Of a DNA stretch of 64,000 nt, positions 51,132 through 60,207 are shown one piece after another (the first letter of the stretch is position 1; every line of letters begins with the position of its first letter). Both the position numbers and the translations under genes were made by a program. Source of the DNA: Paraburkholderia ginsengisoli NBRC 100965 (GTDB lineage Bacteria; Pseudomonadota; Gammaproteobacteria; Burkholderiales; Burkholderiaceae); NCBI RefSeq assembly GCF_000739735.1, contig NZ_BBJF01000008.1, forward strand, positions 107,094 to 171,093, read 5' to 3'. The notes under the pieces were generated by a model, which ran no database searches, was not told where the DNA came from, and saw nothing but the letters and a program-made list of their open reading frames with translations.

Positions 51132-52775
51132 TTATTTCAGGCCGACGTTCATGAATTGCGTCGGGCCGAACGGGTCGATCTTGAAACCCACCACGTTCTT
51201 GCTAATCGGCTGATAAACCGTGGAATGGGCGATCGGCGTGAATGGCACCTGGTCTTTAAAGATTTCCTGCGCCTGCGTATAAGCCTTGGTGCGCTCGGCT
51301 ATATCGGTGGTGCCGCGGCCTTTCTTGATCAGATCGTCGTAAGGCTTGTAGCACCATTTGGCAAAGTTACTGCCATTCACCGCGTCGCAACCGAGCAAGA
51401 CCGCGAGCCAGTTATCCGGATCGCCATAATCGCCGGTCCACCCGATCAGCATCGCTTCATGCTCGCCGGAATGGCCGCGGCGAATGTACTCACCCCATTC
51501 GTACGTGCCGATCTTCACTTTCACGCCGATCTTCGCCCAATCGGCCTGCAGCATTTCCGCCATTAGTCGCGCGTTCGGGTTATAGGGCCGTTGTACCGGC
51601 ATCGCCCATAGCGTCAGGTCGAAACCGTCGGGATAACCGGCCTGTTTTAGCAGTGCTTTCGCTTTTTCGACGTCGTACGGGGCGTCCTTCAGGTTCTTGT
51701 CGTAGCTCCACTGGGTCGGCGGCATCGGGTTGGTCGCGGCCTGACCGGCGCCCTGGTAGACCGACTCGATAATCGCATTCTTGTGAATCGCCATATCGAG
51801 CGCGCGACGCACCAGCACGTTGTCGAGCGGTTTCTTCGTCGTGTTGTACGCGATATAGCCGAGGTTGAAGCCGACCTCGCTCGGCATCGCGAGCGAGGCA
51901 TCCGCTTTAACGGTCGGAATATCGGCGGGACGCGGATACGCCATCACCTGGCATTCGCCGCGTTTCAGTTTTTGCAGCCGCACCGCCGGGTCGACGGTAA
52001 TCGCGAATATCAGTTTGCCGACTTTGACCACGCCCGGTTTCCAGTAATCGGGATTACCGTCGAAGCGAATCGTGTCGTCCTTCGTATAGCTGCGGAAAAT
52101 GAATGGGCCGGTGCCGACCGGATACTGGTTGATATCGGACGCTTTGCCCGCTTTCAATAATTGATCGGCATATTCCGCCGACAGGATCGACGCGAACGGC
52201 ATCGCGATCTGCTGAAGGAACGGCGCGTCGACTTCTTTCAGCGTGAAGCGCACCGTGTACGGATCGACTTTCTCGATCTTCGTGATGTTTTTCGACAGGC
52301 CGAGATCGGTGAAATAGGGAAACGGCACCGCGTACGCCTTGCGGAACGGCTGATCGGGATCAAGCATTCGCTCGTAGGTGAAGACGACGTCGTCGGCGTT
52401 GAACTCGCGGGTCGGCTTGAAGAACGACGTGGTCTGGAATTTCACACCGTGGCGCAGATGGAACGTATAGGTGAGGCCGTCCGGCGACACCTCCCATTTT
52501 TCAGCGAGGCCCGGCTCGATGTCGGTGCTGCCATGCGCGAACTCGATCAGCCGGTTGTAGACCGTGTACGAGCCGGCGCTGAATTCGACGCTCGTCGTGT
52601 ATTGCGCGGTGTCGAAGCCCGCCGGACTGCCTTCGGAGCAGAACACGAGGGTCTTGTCGGGCAGCGTGGCCGCCTGCGACGCGACGGGCGACATGCCGCT
52701 CGCGGCGACCGCGAAGGCGGCAAGCGCGGGCAGGCAGAACTGGTGAACCGCGAACAGCTTCCGTGACACTGTCAT
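51132..52775 (-). CDS. dppA: Peptide ABC transporter binding protein DppA (copy 2)
   Basis: SBP5-family periplasmic protein, 547 aa. The signal peptide ends near VASQA, then DKTLVFCSEGSPAGFDTAQY. It is colinear with copy 1 and clearly a tandem duplicate, with scattered substitutions and a visibly different codon choice in places. It is first in the - strand dpp unit, so it may broaden substrate range. Divergent from the methyltransferase at 52971. Confidence 0.92.
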   Translation of the reverse strand: MTVSRKLFAVHQFCLPALAAFAVAASGMSPVASQAATLPDKTLVFCSEGSPAGFDTAQYTTSVEFSAGSYTVYNRLIEFAHGSTDIEPGLAEKWEVSPDGLTYTFHLRHGVKFQTTSFFKPTREFNADDVVFTYERMLDPDQPFRKAYAVPFPYFTDLGLSKNITKIEKVDPYTVRFTLKEVDAPFLQQIAMPFASILSAEYADQLLKAGKASDINQYPVGTGPFIFRSYTKDDTIRFDGNPDYWKPGVVKVGKLIFAITVDPAVRLQKLKRGECQVMAYPRPADIPTVKADASLAMPSEVGFNLGYIAYNTTKKPLDNVLVRRALDMAIHKNAIIESVYQGAGQAATNPMPPTQWSYDKNLKDAPYDVEKAKALLKQAGYPDGFDLTLWAMPVQRPYNPNARLMAEMLQADWAKIGVKVKIGTYEWGEYIRRGHSGEHEAMLIGWTGDYGDPDNWLAVLLGCDAVNGSNFAKWCYKPYDDLIKKGRGTTDIAERTKAYTQAQEIFKDQVPFTPIAHSTVYQPISKNVVGFKIDPFGPTQFMNVGLK

Positions 52776-52970
52776 ATCGTCCTCCGCACAGCAGCCGGGT
52801 CAGCTGCGCTTCGATCATAGACAGCACAAAAATGAGCTTCAACAGGGACTTACCACGCTGTCGGAGCGAGAATGGGGCAATGCCGCCGCGATACGTCCGG
52901 CATGCGTTCATCTTTTTTGAAATAACCGGCGCGACATAATGGCCGATTAGGCGATCCTTTAATTGGCACC

Positions 52971-53603
52971 ATGACCTCGTACCAATTCACCAACACCTGG
53001 TTCGACACGCTCGCCAAAGGCGTGTGGGACCGGTTGATCACGCACTACGCGCCGGCCCGGATTCTCGAAATCGGCTCGTACGAAGGCGCCAGCGCCCGCT
53101 ATCTGATCGACGCGCTGGCGCCCCGCCAGCCGATCGAGCTGCATTGCATCGACACTTGGGAAGGCGGCGTCGAACACCAGCCGGGCGGCGACGCGCCCGC
53201 CGACATGAGCGCGGTCGAGGCGCGTTTCCATCACAACGTCAGACTCGCGGCCGGGAAATACCCGGACCGCGTGCGGGTCACCGTGCATAAGGGATATTCG
53301 GACGAATGCCTCGCGCGTCTGCTCGCCGACGGCAAAAAGGGCTATTTCGACTTCGTGTATGTCGACGGTTCGCACCAGGCGGCCGACGTGCTGGCGGATG
53401 CGGTGCTCGGTTTCAGGCTGTTGAAGGTGGGCGGCATCATCGCGTTCGACGACTATCTATGGTCGGAGCAGTTGCCGTCCGGGAAAGACCCGCTGCGTTG
53501 CCCGAAGCCCGCGATCGACGCGTTCGTCAATCTGAACTTCCGCAAGCTGGAAGTGCTGTCCGCGCCGCTGTATCAGCTCTACGTGCGGAAGTTGTCGGAT
53601 TAG
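52971..53603 (+). CDS. Class I SAM-dependent methyltransferase
   Basis: 210 aa. ARILEIGSYEGASARYLID is the SAM-binding loop (motif I), HCIDTWEGG is the second-strand acidic region, and FDFVYVDGSHQAADVLADAV resembles the macrocin/cephalosporin-hydroxylase-like group of Methyltransf_24 type. It stands alone, divergent from dppA copy 2 and convergent with metF. Substrate unknown. Confidence 0.85.
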   Translation: MTSYQFTNTWFDTLAKGVWDRLITHYAPARILEIGSYEGASARYLIDALAPRQPIELHCIDTWEGGVEHQPGGDAPADMSAVEARFHHNVRLAAGKYPDRVRVTVHKGYSDECLARLLADGKKGYFDFVYVDGSHQAADVLADAVLGFRLLKVGGIIAFDDYLWSEQLPSGKDPLRCPKPAIDAFVNLNFRKLEVLSAPLYQLYVRKLSD

Positions 53604-53604
53604 G

Positions 53605-53636
53605 CCGCGCGGCCGTTGCAGCCGCGCGGTTTTTAT
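53605..53636 (+). terminator. Rho-independent terminator after the methyltransferase
   Basis: CCGCGCGGC-7 nt-GCCGCGCGG followed by TTTTTAT. Nearly perfect; it lies between the convergent methyltransferase and metF genes. Confidence 0.85.
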
Positions 53637-53647
53637 AGCTCGCCAGA

Positions 53648-54478
53648 TCAGGCGCCGAGCCGTTCGCAGATCGCCTTGGTCGCCGCGGCGCCGTTCAGCG
53701 TATAGAAATGCAGCCCCGGCACCTTCGCGTCGATCAACCGTTCGCAAAGATCCGTGACCACATCCAGCCCGAACGCGCGAATCGACTCGCGGTCGTCGCC
53801 GAAACTCTCCAGCCGGCGCGCGATCCAGCGCGGCACTTCGGCGCCGCACATTTCCGAGAAGCGCGTCAGCTGCGAGAAGTTCGTGATCGGCATGATGCCC
53901 GGCACGATCGGCACGTCCACGCCGAGCTTGCGCGCGTCGTCGACGAAACGGAAGTACGCGTCCGCGTTGAAGAAGTACTGCGTAATCGCCGAATTCGCGC
54001 CGGCCTTCACCTTGTTCGCGAAGTTTTCCAGATCGTGACGCGGCGAGCGCGACTGCGGATGGTATTCCGGGTAGCCGGCCACCTCGATCCAGAACCAGTC
54101 GCCGAACTCGGCGCGAATGAAGCTCACCAGCTCCGACGCATAACGCAGTTCGCCGACTTCGCCCATACCGGACGGCAGATCGCCGCGCAGCGCGACGATA
54201 TGGCGAATGCCATGCGCGCGGTACTCGTTGAGGATCGCGCGCAGGCTCTCTTTGGACGAGCCGATGCACGACACGTGCGGCGCGGCCTCGAGGCCTTCCT
54301 TCGCCATGTCGATAACGGTGTCGAGCGTGCCCTGTTGCGTCGAGCCGCCGGCGCCGAATGTGACGGACACGAACTTGGGCTTGAGCGACGCGAGTTGCGC
54401 GCGCGTGGCGCGCAGCTTGTCGACGCCTTCCTGCGTTTTCGGCGGGAAGAATTCGAATGAAAGTTCGATCGGGTTCAT
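53648..54478 (-). CDS. metF: Methylenetetrahydrofolate reductase
   Basis: Reduces 5,10-methylene-THF to 5-methyl-THF, the methyl donor for methionine synthesis. 276 aa TIM-barrel flavoenzyme: ELSFEFFPPKTQEG with the catalytic Glu, FVSVTFGAGGSTQQGT, VALRGDLPSG and QYFFNADAYFRFVDD. It lies downstream of ahcY and a small membrane protein on the same strand, which joins two steps of the methyl cycle. Confidence 0.95.
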   Translation of the reverse strand: MNPIELSFEFFPPKTQEGVDKLRATRAQLASLKPKFVSVTFGAGGSTQQGTLDTVIDMAKEGLEAAPHVSCIGSSKESLRAILNEYRAHGIRHIVALRGDLPSGMGEVGELRYASELVSFIRAEFGDWFWIEVAGYPEYHPQSRSPRHDLENFANKVKAGANSAITQYFFNADAYFRFVDDARKLGVDVPIVPGIMPITNFSQLTRFSEMCGAEVPRWIARRLESFGDDRESIRAFGLDVVTDLCERLIDAKVPGLHFYTLNGAAATKAICERLGA

Positions 54479-54488
54479 GATCAGTAGC

Positions 54489-54842
54489 TCACCCTAAACT
54501 GCGGTTGCCGAAAATAAGCGCGGACAGCAGCCACGAAACGATGCTGTATAGAATCGAACCGAAGAACGCCGACCAGAAACCCGACACTTCGAAACCCTTC
54601 AGCAGCGACGCGCACAGCCAGAAGCACAGCGCATTGACCACGAGAATGAAGAGTCCGAGCGTGAGGATCGTGACGGGCAGCGTCAACAGGATCAGCACCG
54701 GACGCAGGACCGTATTGATCAATCCGAGCACGATCGCAACGATCAGCGCGGTGCCGAAACTGCGGATATGGATCGACGGAACGAGGTAGGTGATGATCAG
54801 GAGCGCCAGCGCGTTGATCAGCCAGGTCAGCAGCAGGGTCAT
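54489..54842 (-). CDS. Phage-holin-family (superfamily IV) membrane protein
   Basis: 117 aa with four hydrophobic segments: LLLTWLINALALLIITYLV, ALIVAIVLGLINTVLRPVLI, TLGLFILVVNALCFWLCASL and FWSAFFGSILYSIVSWLL. This is the four-span Mycobacterial phage-holin-like family, commonly found between ahcY and metF in Burkholderiales. It is not evidence of a prophage. Function unknown. Confidence 0.88.
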   Translation of the reverse strand: MTLLLTWLINALALLIITYLVPSIHIRSFGTALIVAIVLGLINTVLRPVLILLTLPVTILTLGLFILVVNALCFWLCASLLKGFEVSGFWSAFFGSILYSIVSWLLSALIFGNRSLG

Positions 54843-54915
54843 GTAGGGCTCCTTGGCAGGATGTCCGGTAACTTGGAAAAGCGCGAGGAAAGACGCGCAG
54901 GACGGCAGCCATGGC

Positions 54916-54941
54916 GAACAAAGCGGCGCATTACGCGCCGC
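54916..54941 (-). terminator. Hairpin downstream of ahcY
   Basis: GCGGCGC-5 nt-GCGCCGC followed on the minus strand by TTTGTTC. It lies between ahcY and the holin-like gene and probably limits read-through. Confidence 0.55.
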
Positions 54942-54981
54942 CCTGTAGTCAGACCGTCATGCGTTCAAATCGCCCGCGTGC

Positions 54982-56403
54982 TCAATAACGGTAGTGGTTC
55001 GGCTTGAACGGACCGTTCTTGTCGACGCCGATGTAGCCGGCCTGATCGTCGGACAGCACGGTCAGCGTTGCGCCGATGCGCGCCAGATGCAGGCGTGCGA
55101 CCTTCTCGTCCAGATGCTTCGGCAGCACGTACACCTTGTTCTCGTACTTCTCGCCCTGCGTGAACAGTTCGATCTGCGCGAGCGTCTGGTTCGTGAATGA
55201 GTTCGACATCACGAACGACGGATGGCCCGTCGCGCAACCCAGGTTCACGAGGCGGCCTTCGGCCAGCAGAATCACGCGCTTGCCGTCCGGGAAAATGATG
55301 TGGTCGACTTGCGGCTTGATGTTGTCCCACTGGTACTGACGGGTCGACGCGACGTCGATTTCCGAATCGAAGTGACCGATGTTGCAGACGATCGCGTTGT
55401 GACGCATCGCCTTCATGTGGTCGTGGCCGATCACGTGGTAGTTGCCGGTTGCCGTCACGAAGATATCGGCCTTGTCGGCGGCGTATTCCATCGTCACGAC
55501 GCGGTAGCCTTCCATCGCCGCTTGCAGCGCGCAGATCGGATCGATTTCGGTGACCCACACGGTCGCGCCCAGACCGCGCAGCGATTGCGCGCAGCCCTTG
55601 CCCACGTCGCCATAACCTGCGACCACCGCGATCTTGCCCGCGATCATCACGTCGGTCGCGCGCTTGATGCCGTCGACCAGCGACTCACGGCAGCCGTACA
55701 GGTTGTCGAACTTCGACTTGGTGACCGAGTCGTTGACGTTGATCGCCGGGAACGGCAGGCGGCCTTCCTTTTCCATCTGATACAGACGGTGCACGCCGGT
55801 CGTGGTTTCTTCGGTCACGCCCTGGATGTGCGCAAGACGCGTCGAGTACCAGGTCGGGTCCGCGTCGAGGTGCTTCGCGATCGACTTGTACAGCGCGACT
55901 TCTTCTTCGTTGGTCGGCTTCGAGATCACCGAACGGTCTTTCTCGGCCTTCGATCCGAGGATCAGCAGCAACGTGGCGTCGCCGCCGTCGTCGAGGATCA
56001 TGTTGGCGAATTCGCCGTTCGGCCATTCGAAAATGCGGTGCGAGAACTCCCAGTATTCGTCGAGCGATTCGCCCTTGAACGCGAACACCGGCGTGCCGGC
56101 CTTGGCGATGGCGGCGGCCGCATGATCCTGGGTCGAGAAGATGTTGCACGATGCCCAGCGGACGTCGGCGCCGAGCGCGGTGAGCGTCTCGATCAGAACG
56201 CCGGTCTGGATCGTCATGTGCAGCGAGCCTGCAACGCGTGCGCCCTTGAGCGGCTGCTGCGCCTTGTACTCTTCACGCGTTTGCATCAAACCGGGCATTT
56301 CGGTCTCGGCAATGGTGAGTTCCTTGCGACCCCAGTCGGCGAGCGACATGTCGGCAACGATGAAATCTTTGGAAGCTTGCGAATCGATAACTGCGGCGTT
56401 CAT
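54982..56403 (-). CDS. ahcY: S-adenosylhomocysteine hydrolase
   Basis: Cleaves S-adenosylhomocysteine to homocysteine and adenosine, relieving inhibition of methyltransferases. 473 aa: the NAD-binding loop is VVAGYGDVGKGCAQSLRG, with substrate-site DDGGDATL and NVNDSVTKSKFDN, and the C-terminal FKPNHYRY that reaches into the partner subunit. ATG 56403 with AAAGGAGG upstream fixes the start; the long upstream frame is the riboswitch region. Preceded by a SAH riboswitch. Confidence 0.96.
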   Translation of the reverse strand: MNAAVIDSQASKDFIVADMSLADWGRKELTIAETEMPGLMQTREEYKAQQPLKGARVAGSLHMTIQTGVLIETLTALGADVRWASCNIFSTQDHAAAAIAKAGTPVFAFKGESLDEYWEFSHRIFEWPNGEFANMILDDGGDATLLLILGSKAEKDRSVISKPTNEEEVALYKSIAKHLDADPTWYSTRLAHIQGVTEETTTGVHRLYQMEKEGRLPFPAINVNDSVTKSKFDNLYGCRESLVDGIKRATDVMIAGKIAVVAGYGDVGKGCAQSLRGLGATVWVTEIDPICALQAAMEGYRVVTMEYAADKADIFVTATGNYHVIGHDHMKAMRHNAIVCNIGHFDSEIDVASTRQYQWDNIKPQVDHIIFPDGKRVILLAEGRLVNLGCATGHPSFVMSNSFTNQTLAQIELFTQGEKYENKVYVLPKHLDEKVARLHLARIGATLTVLSDDQAGYIGVDKNGPFKPNHYRY

Positions 56404-56438
56404 CACGCCCTCCTTTCTAAGAAATTGACTAGAAATTT

Positions 56439-56572
56439 GACGTGAGCGCGGTTCGATGCGGTGGATAGGACAGCGCAATGCGCATCCGAGCCCTCCGATT
56501 GAAGCCTTCGAGCCTGGCGGGCGGCCGGCGAATATGCTGATTCGCGGTACCCGTCGCAACGCTCCTCGAAGA
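56439..56572 (-). ncRNA. SAH riboswitch upstream of ahcY
   Basis: On the minus strand the conserved pieces occur in order: CTTCGAGGAGCGTTGCGACG, then GCCAGGCTCGAAGGC, a variable hairpin, and CGCGCTCACGTC about 35 nt before the ahcY ATG. GAGCG of the first pairs with CGCTC of the last, and CGAG pairs with CTCG of the CCAGGCTCG block, as in the SAH riboswitch pseudoknot fold. It turns on ahcY when SAH is high. Confidence 0.85.
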
Positions 56573-56581
56573 CGAACGGCG

Positions 56582-56587
56582 ATTGTA
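56582..56587 (-). promoter_or_regulatory. -10 box upstream of the SAH riboswitch
   Basis: Minus-strand TACAAT 10 nt upstream of the riboswitch 5' element. It is placed to start the transcript at the riboswitch. No clear -35 is visible. Confidence 0.45.
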
Positions 56588-56658
56588 GCAAATAGAGATG
56601 GCTTCGGGGCGTGCGGGCGGAGAGGCGGGAGCGCCCCGCTTCGCGGACGTCGCGCGTG

Positions 56659-57423
56659 TCAGCCGTCGATCACCCGCGCCGTGCGCAGCTGTGCGATGCC
56701 CGCGCGAGCGGTGTCGAGGAATTGCCGCGAGTAATGAAACGCGTCGGCGACATCGGCGGGCGGCGGAATCTGCAGTCCCAGCGCAACGCGGAAGTAACGT
56801 TCGGCGTGGATGCCGGTGTGGTAGTGCATGCGTACGCGCTTCACGTCGTCGAGCCGCGGGTTGCCGAAAATCTCGCGCAGCGCCCACGAGAACGCGCCGT
56901 CCTCGCCGCCCAGGCGCCGGAAGACTTCGTCCATCGGAAAGCCGCCGAGCGCCAGGTACACCGCGCGGCGAACGATCAGGCTGCTCGGCACCGTATTGCT
57001 GAGCGTCTGCGCGTGCTCGGCGAAGTCGGGGTGCGCGGTGAGTTCGACGGGGAAATCCGTGTACTCGACGTCGAGCCGCACCGACACTTCGGCCGGATAG
57101 TGCGCAAAAAACGCGCTCGCGGCGCTCAGGGCGCCGGGCAGATATTCGTCGTCGGCGTCGAGGAAGGCGAGCAGTTCGTGTGTGGCGTGCAGCGCGCCCC
57201 AGTTGCGCGCGCGCGCCGCGCCACCGTTATATGGCATGCGCAGCAGACCCACACGCGGATCGAGGCGGCCATAGTGAGCGACGATGTCGGCGGAGGCGTC
57301 GGTCGAGCCGTCGTCGATCACGACGATCTGCGCCGCTTCCGGCTGAATCAGGCAGCTTTGCAGCGCGCGAGCGAGTGTCGCCGAACCGTTGTAGCAGGGG
57401 ATCAGGATCGAGATGGGCGTCAT
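56659..57423 (-). CDS. Family 2 glycosyltransferase
   Basis: 254 aa GT-A fold: ISILIPCYNGSATLARALQS, VVIDDGSTDASADIV (first Asp pair) and LLAFLDADDEYLPGAL (DxD metal site), then a variable acceptor domain. Substrate unknown; alone in its neighbourhood. ATG 57423 is chosen; the Arg-rich upstream extension of the frame is spurious. Confidence 0.87.
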   Translation of the reverse strand: MTPISILIPCYNGSATLARALQSCLIQPEAAQIVVIDDGSTDASADIVAHYGRLDPRVGLLRMPYNGGAARARNWGALHATHELLAFLDADDEYLPGALSAASAFFAHYPAEVSVRLDVEYTDFPVELTAHPDFAEHAQTLSNTVPSSLIVRRAVYLALGGFPMDEVFRRLGGEDGAFSWALREIFGNPRLDDVKRVRMHYHTGIHAERYFRVALGLQIPPPADVADAFHYSRQFLDTARAGIAQLRTARVIDG

Positions 57424-57838
57424 GGGTCGAAGCTGGCGCGCGGGTCCACGGTGGAAAGCTGTCGATGTTAGCGGGCTTCGCGGCGCGGCCATCTTGAAAA
57501 CGGGGAGGCGCGGAGCGGTGTGGGCGGCTTTGAGTGCGCTTGTGCTTGCCCGGGCGCCAGCCTCGAATGCGGCGAGCCATGCGGCTCTCTGGTGAACGGG
57601 TGATGTGCGCCTGCGGCGCGGCGCGCGTACCCTGCGGTAGCAGTGCGATTGGTGGCCTGAAGTCGTCTGGCTTGGTGGGGGGCGCGACTCGCGGCGCAGA
57701 CGACGCCTTGCGCCGTCCCGCGCTAATGCGGGGGCCACGCACTCTCTTCAGCAGGGTGCAGCCTCGTGCAACCAGCCTCGCGCGCCACCGACAATGCGCA
57801 CCCCGCGATACGTCCAATCCGCGCCAGAGGCCGCAACC
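57424..57838. other. Intergenic region, 415 bases
   Basis: Between the GT2 gene and lrgB, both on the - strand. Frames across it are Arg/Pro/Ala-rich and look like non-coding GC-rich translation. I see no RNA gene or clear terminator. Confidence 0.45.
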
Positions 57839-58561
57839 TCAAATCGGCAACAACCCGAGCATCGGCGCGAGCAGCACCATCACCACGCCGGCGATCATCA
57901 TCGTCAGGCTGGCGACGACGCCTTCTTCGCTGCCGAGTTCGCGCGCCTTCGCGGTGCCCACGCCGTGCGCTGCCGCGCCGAACAGCGCGCCGCGCGCGAG
58001 CCGCGTGCGCAGCGGCACGAGGCCCAGCACGAGTTCGCCGAACAACATCCCGCAGACGCCCGTGGCGATCACGAACAACGCGGTGAGATCCCTCGGCGCG
58101 TGAATCCTGTCGGACACGGCGAGCGCGAACGGCGTCGACACGGAACGCGTCATGAGACTGCGCTGCAATTCCGGCGACAGATGCAGCAGCTTCGCCAGCA
58201 TCAGCGAACCGCCGACCGCCACCACGATCCCCACCGTCACGCCGACCGTCAGCGAAATCCAGTGCCGCTTCAGCAGTTCGCGGTATTCATAGATGGGCAC
58301 GGCGAACGCGACCGTCGCGGGACCGAGCAGCCACATCAGCCAGCGCGTGTCCTGGAAGTAGACGGGGTAAGGAATGTGGGCGAGCACGACTATTGCCGCG
58401 AGCACGGCCGGCACCGCCACCAGCGGCGTCAGCCACGGCGAGCGGAAGCGCGCGTACAGCGCCTTCGACGCGAAATACAGCGCCACGGTCAGCACGAAAC
58501 AGCCGGCTGCGATCAGACGCGCGGCATCGTCGGCGAACAGGGACGAATAGAGCGTGCTCAT
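57839..58561 (-). CDS. LrgB/CidB-family membrane protein
   Basis: 240 aa with about seven hydrophobic segments. STPFALAVSDRIHAPRDLTA and the C-terminal ALFGAAAHGVGTAKARELG are LrgB signatures. LrgAB/CidAB proteins modulate murein hydrolase activity or transport small organic acids such as pyruvate. Pairs with the upstream LrgA/CidA gene. Confidence 0.88.
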   Translation of the reverse strand: MSTLYSSLFADDAARLIAAGCFVLTVALYFASKALYARFRSPWLTPLVAVPAVLAAIVVLAHIPYPVYFQDTRWLMWLLGPATVAFAVPIYEYRELLKRHWISLTVGVTVGIVVAVGGSLMLAKLLHLSPELQRSLMTRSVSTPFALAVSDRIHAPRDLTALFVIATGVCGMLFGELVLGLVPLRTRLARGALFGAAAHGVGTAKARELGSEEGVVASLTMMIAGVVMVLLAPMLGLLPI

Positions 58562-58597
58562 CGATGGGCCTCGGGCGGAAATGGCGGATGCGAAAAA

Positions 58598-59065
58598 TCA
58601 GACGCGTGACGCGTGCCGCGCGACCATCACGCGGCGCAGCGCAAGGCGTCGTTCGAGGCGGGCGGCCTGCTCGACCGCGAAGGCCACCGCGACCATCACC
58701 ATCAGCGTGCCGCCGACCACCACCAGCGCGAGACGCCAGCCATCCTCGCGGAACAGCCCGCCGTATTGCACGGCGGCGACCGCCGCCGGAATGAAGAACA
58801 GCAGCATATCGGAGAGCAGCCAATCGGCGCCCGCCTTGACCCAGCGCGGCGCGATGCCACCGCAGAACAGCAGCGCGAGCAATACGACCAGCCCGACCAC
58901 GCCGCCCGGCACCGGCAAATGCAGCATGCGCACAGCGAAATCGGCGACCACCCATAGTCCCGCCAGCGCGGCGCTTTGCACGGCGATCCGCGCGACGCGC
59001 ATTGCACCGCTAGCGCGGCCGGCATGAGCGGAAGGCGCGAATCGAGCGGCAGTGGGCGTCGTCAT
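58598..59065 (-). CDS. LrgA/CidA-family holin-like protein
   Basis: 155 aa with four hydrophobic segments in the core (LPVPGGVVGLVVLLALLFCG is the family signature). The start at 59065 (MTTPTAARFA) replaces a longer frame. It is first in the lrgA-lrgB pair and divergent from a LysR regulator; the 114-base gap holds a TATAAT-like patch and a palindrome. Confidence 0.88.
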   Translation of the reverse strand: MTTPTAARFAPSAHAGRASGAMRVARIAVQSAALAGLWVVADFAVRMLHLPVPGGVVGLVVLLALLFCGGIAPRWVKAGADWLLSDMLLFFIPAAVAAVQYGGLFREDGWRLALVVVGGTLMVMVAVAFAVEQAARLERRLALRRVMVARHASRV

Positions 59066-59148
59066 GGCAATCCCCGGGGTGACTTCGAATGAAAGCGAGT
59101 ATAGGTTGCACCGCAACATAAATATAATGACTTACAATCATTCAAATC

Positions 59149-59163
59149 ATTCCAATTTGGAAT
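59149..59163. promoter_or_regulatory. Perfect 15-bp palindrome upstream of the LysR gene
   Basis: ATTCCAA-T-TTGGAAT, ending 16 nt before the LysR GTG and between it and the divergent LrgA/CidA-like gene. It fits a LysR-type T-N11-A binding centre and could serve autoregulation. An AT-rich patch with TATAAT lies about 20-30 nt to its left. Confidence 0.5.
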
Positions 59164-59179
59164 TTCGGAGGCCGAAATC

Positions 59180-60151
59180 GTGGAACTACGCGCGCTGCGA
59201 TATTTCGTCGAAGTGGTTCGTCAACAGAGTTTCACCGTCGCCGCCGAGCAGATGTTCGTCACGCAGCCGACCATCAGCAAGATGGTCAAGTCGCTGGAAG
59301 ACGAGATCGGCTCGCCGCTGTTGCTGCGCGACGGGCGTCAGATGGTGCTGACCGATGCCGGCCGGATCGTCTATCAGCGCGGTCAGGACGTGCTGGCGGC
59401 CCACGCGCAATTGCAGGCCGAACTGAACGATCTCGACACGCTCGGCCGCGGCGAACTCACTATCGGCATTCCGCCGATGGGCGGATCGCTGTTCACGCCG
59501 GCGATCGCCGCGTTCCGGCAGCGCTATCCGAAGATCGAACTGAAGCTGTTCGAGCAGGGTTCGCGCGCGATTGAAACGGCGCTGATCAACGGCGAACTCG
59601 AATTGGGCGGCGTGCTGCAACCCGTCGACCCGGAAAATATCGAGGTGCTGCCGATGACGCGCCAGTTGCTATGGCTCGTCGCGCGTACCGGTTCGCGCTG
59701 GGACTCATTGCACGAGGTGCCGCTCGCGCAACTCGCCAGCGAGCCGTTCGTGTTCTACGGCGAGAGTCTCGCGCTCAACGACGTGGTGCTGAACGCGTGC
59801 CGCACGGCCGGGTTCGCGCCGACCATCGTCGGGCGAAGCGGGCATTGGGATTTCATGGCGGCGCTGGTGCTGGCCGGCGTCGGTATCGCATTGCTGCCGG
59901 CGCCGTATTGCCGCCGGCTAGACCCGGCGCAGTTCACCTGCCTGCCGGTCGTGGAGCCGGAGATTCCGTGGGAAATGGCGATCGGCTGGCGGCGCAACGG
60001 CTATCTGTCGCATGCCGCGCGCGCGTGGCTCGAAGTCGCCCGCGAGGCGCTGCCCGGCCAGGCCGGCGACGATTTCATGGTGGGGCCGGGGATCGGCATG
60101 ACCGGCATCGCGGCGCCGGGTTCGACCTCGGCGCCCCCGCCGGCGGAATGA
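59180..60151 (+). CDS. LysR-family regulator (CidR-like)
   Basis: 323 aa. The N-terminal winged HTH is MELRALRYFVEVVRQQSFTV, then AAEQMFVTQPTISKMVKSLE; the effector domain follows (LTIGIPPMGGSLFTPAIAAF ...). GTG 59180 with GGAGG upstream starts it. Divergent from the LrgA/CidA-LrgB genes, it is the likely regulator of that pair, as CidR is of cidABC. Confidence 0.88.
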   Translation: MELRALRYFVEVVRQQSFTVAAEQMFVTQPTISKMVKSLEDEIGSPLLLRDGRQMVLTDAGRIVYQRGQDVLAAHAQLQAELNDLDTLGRGELTIGIPPMGGSLFTPAIAAFRQRYPKIELKLFEQGSRAIETALINGELELGGVLQPVDPENIEVLPMTRQLLWLVARTGSRWDSLHEVPLAQLASEPFVFYGESLALNDVVLNACRTAGFAPTIVGRSGHWDFMAALVLAGVGIALLPAPYCRRLDPAQFTCLPVVEPEIPWEMAIGWRRNGYLSHAARAWLEVAREALPGQAGDDFMVGPGIGMTGIAAPGSTSAPPPAE

Positions 60152-60207
60152 CGCGAGACCGGCCAGCGCGAACCCGCCGCCACCGCCTGCCGCGCCTCGC
60201 GTGAGAC

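Noticed and set aside
54489..54842. Prophage remnant because of the holin-like gene
   Set aside because: This four-span family is a regular neighbour of ahcY and metF in these bacteria and no other phage gene is near.
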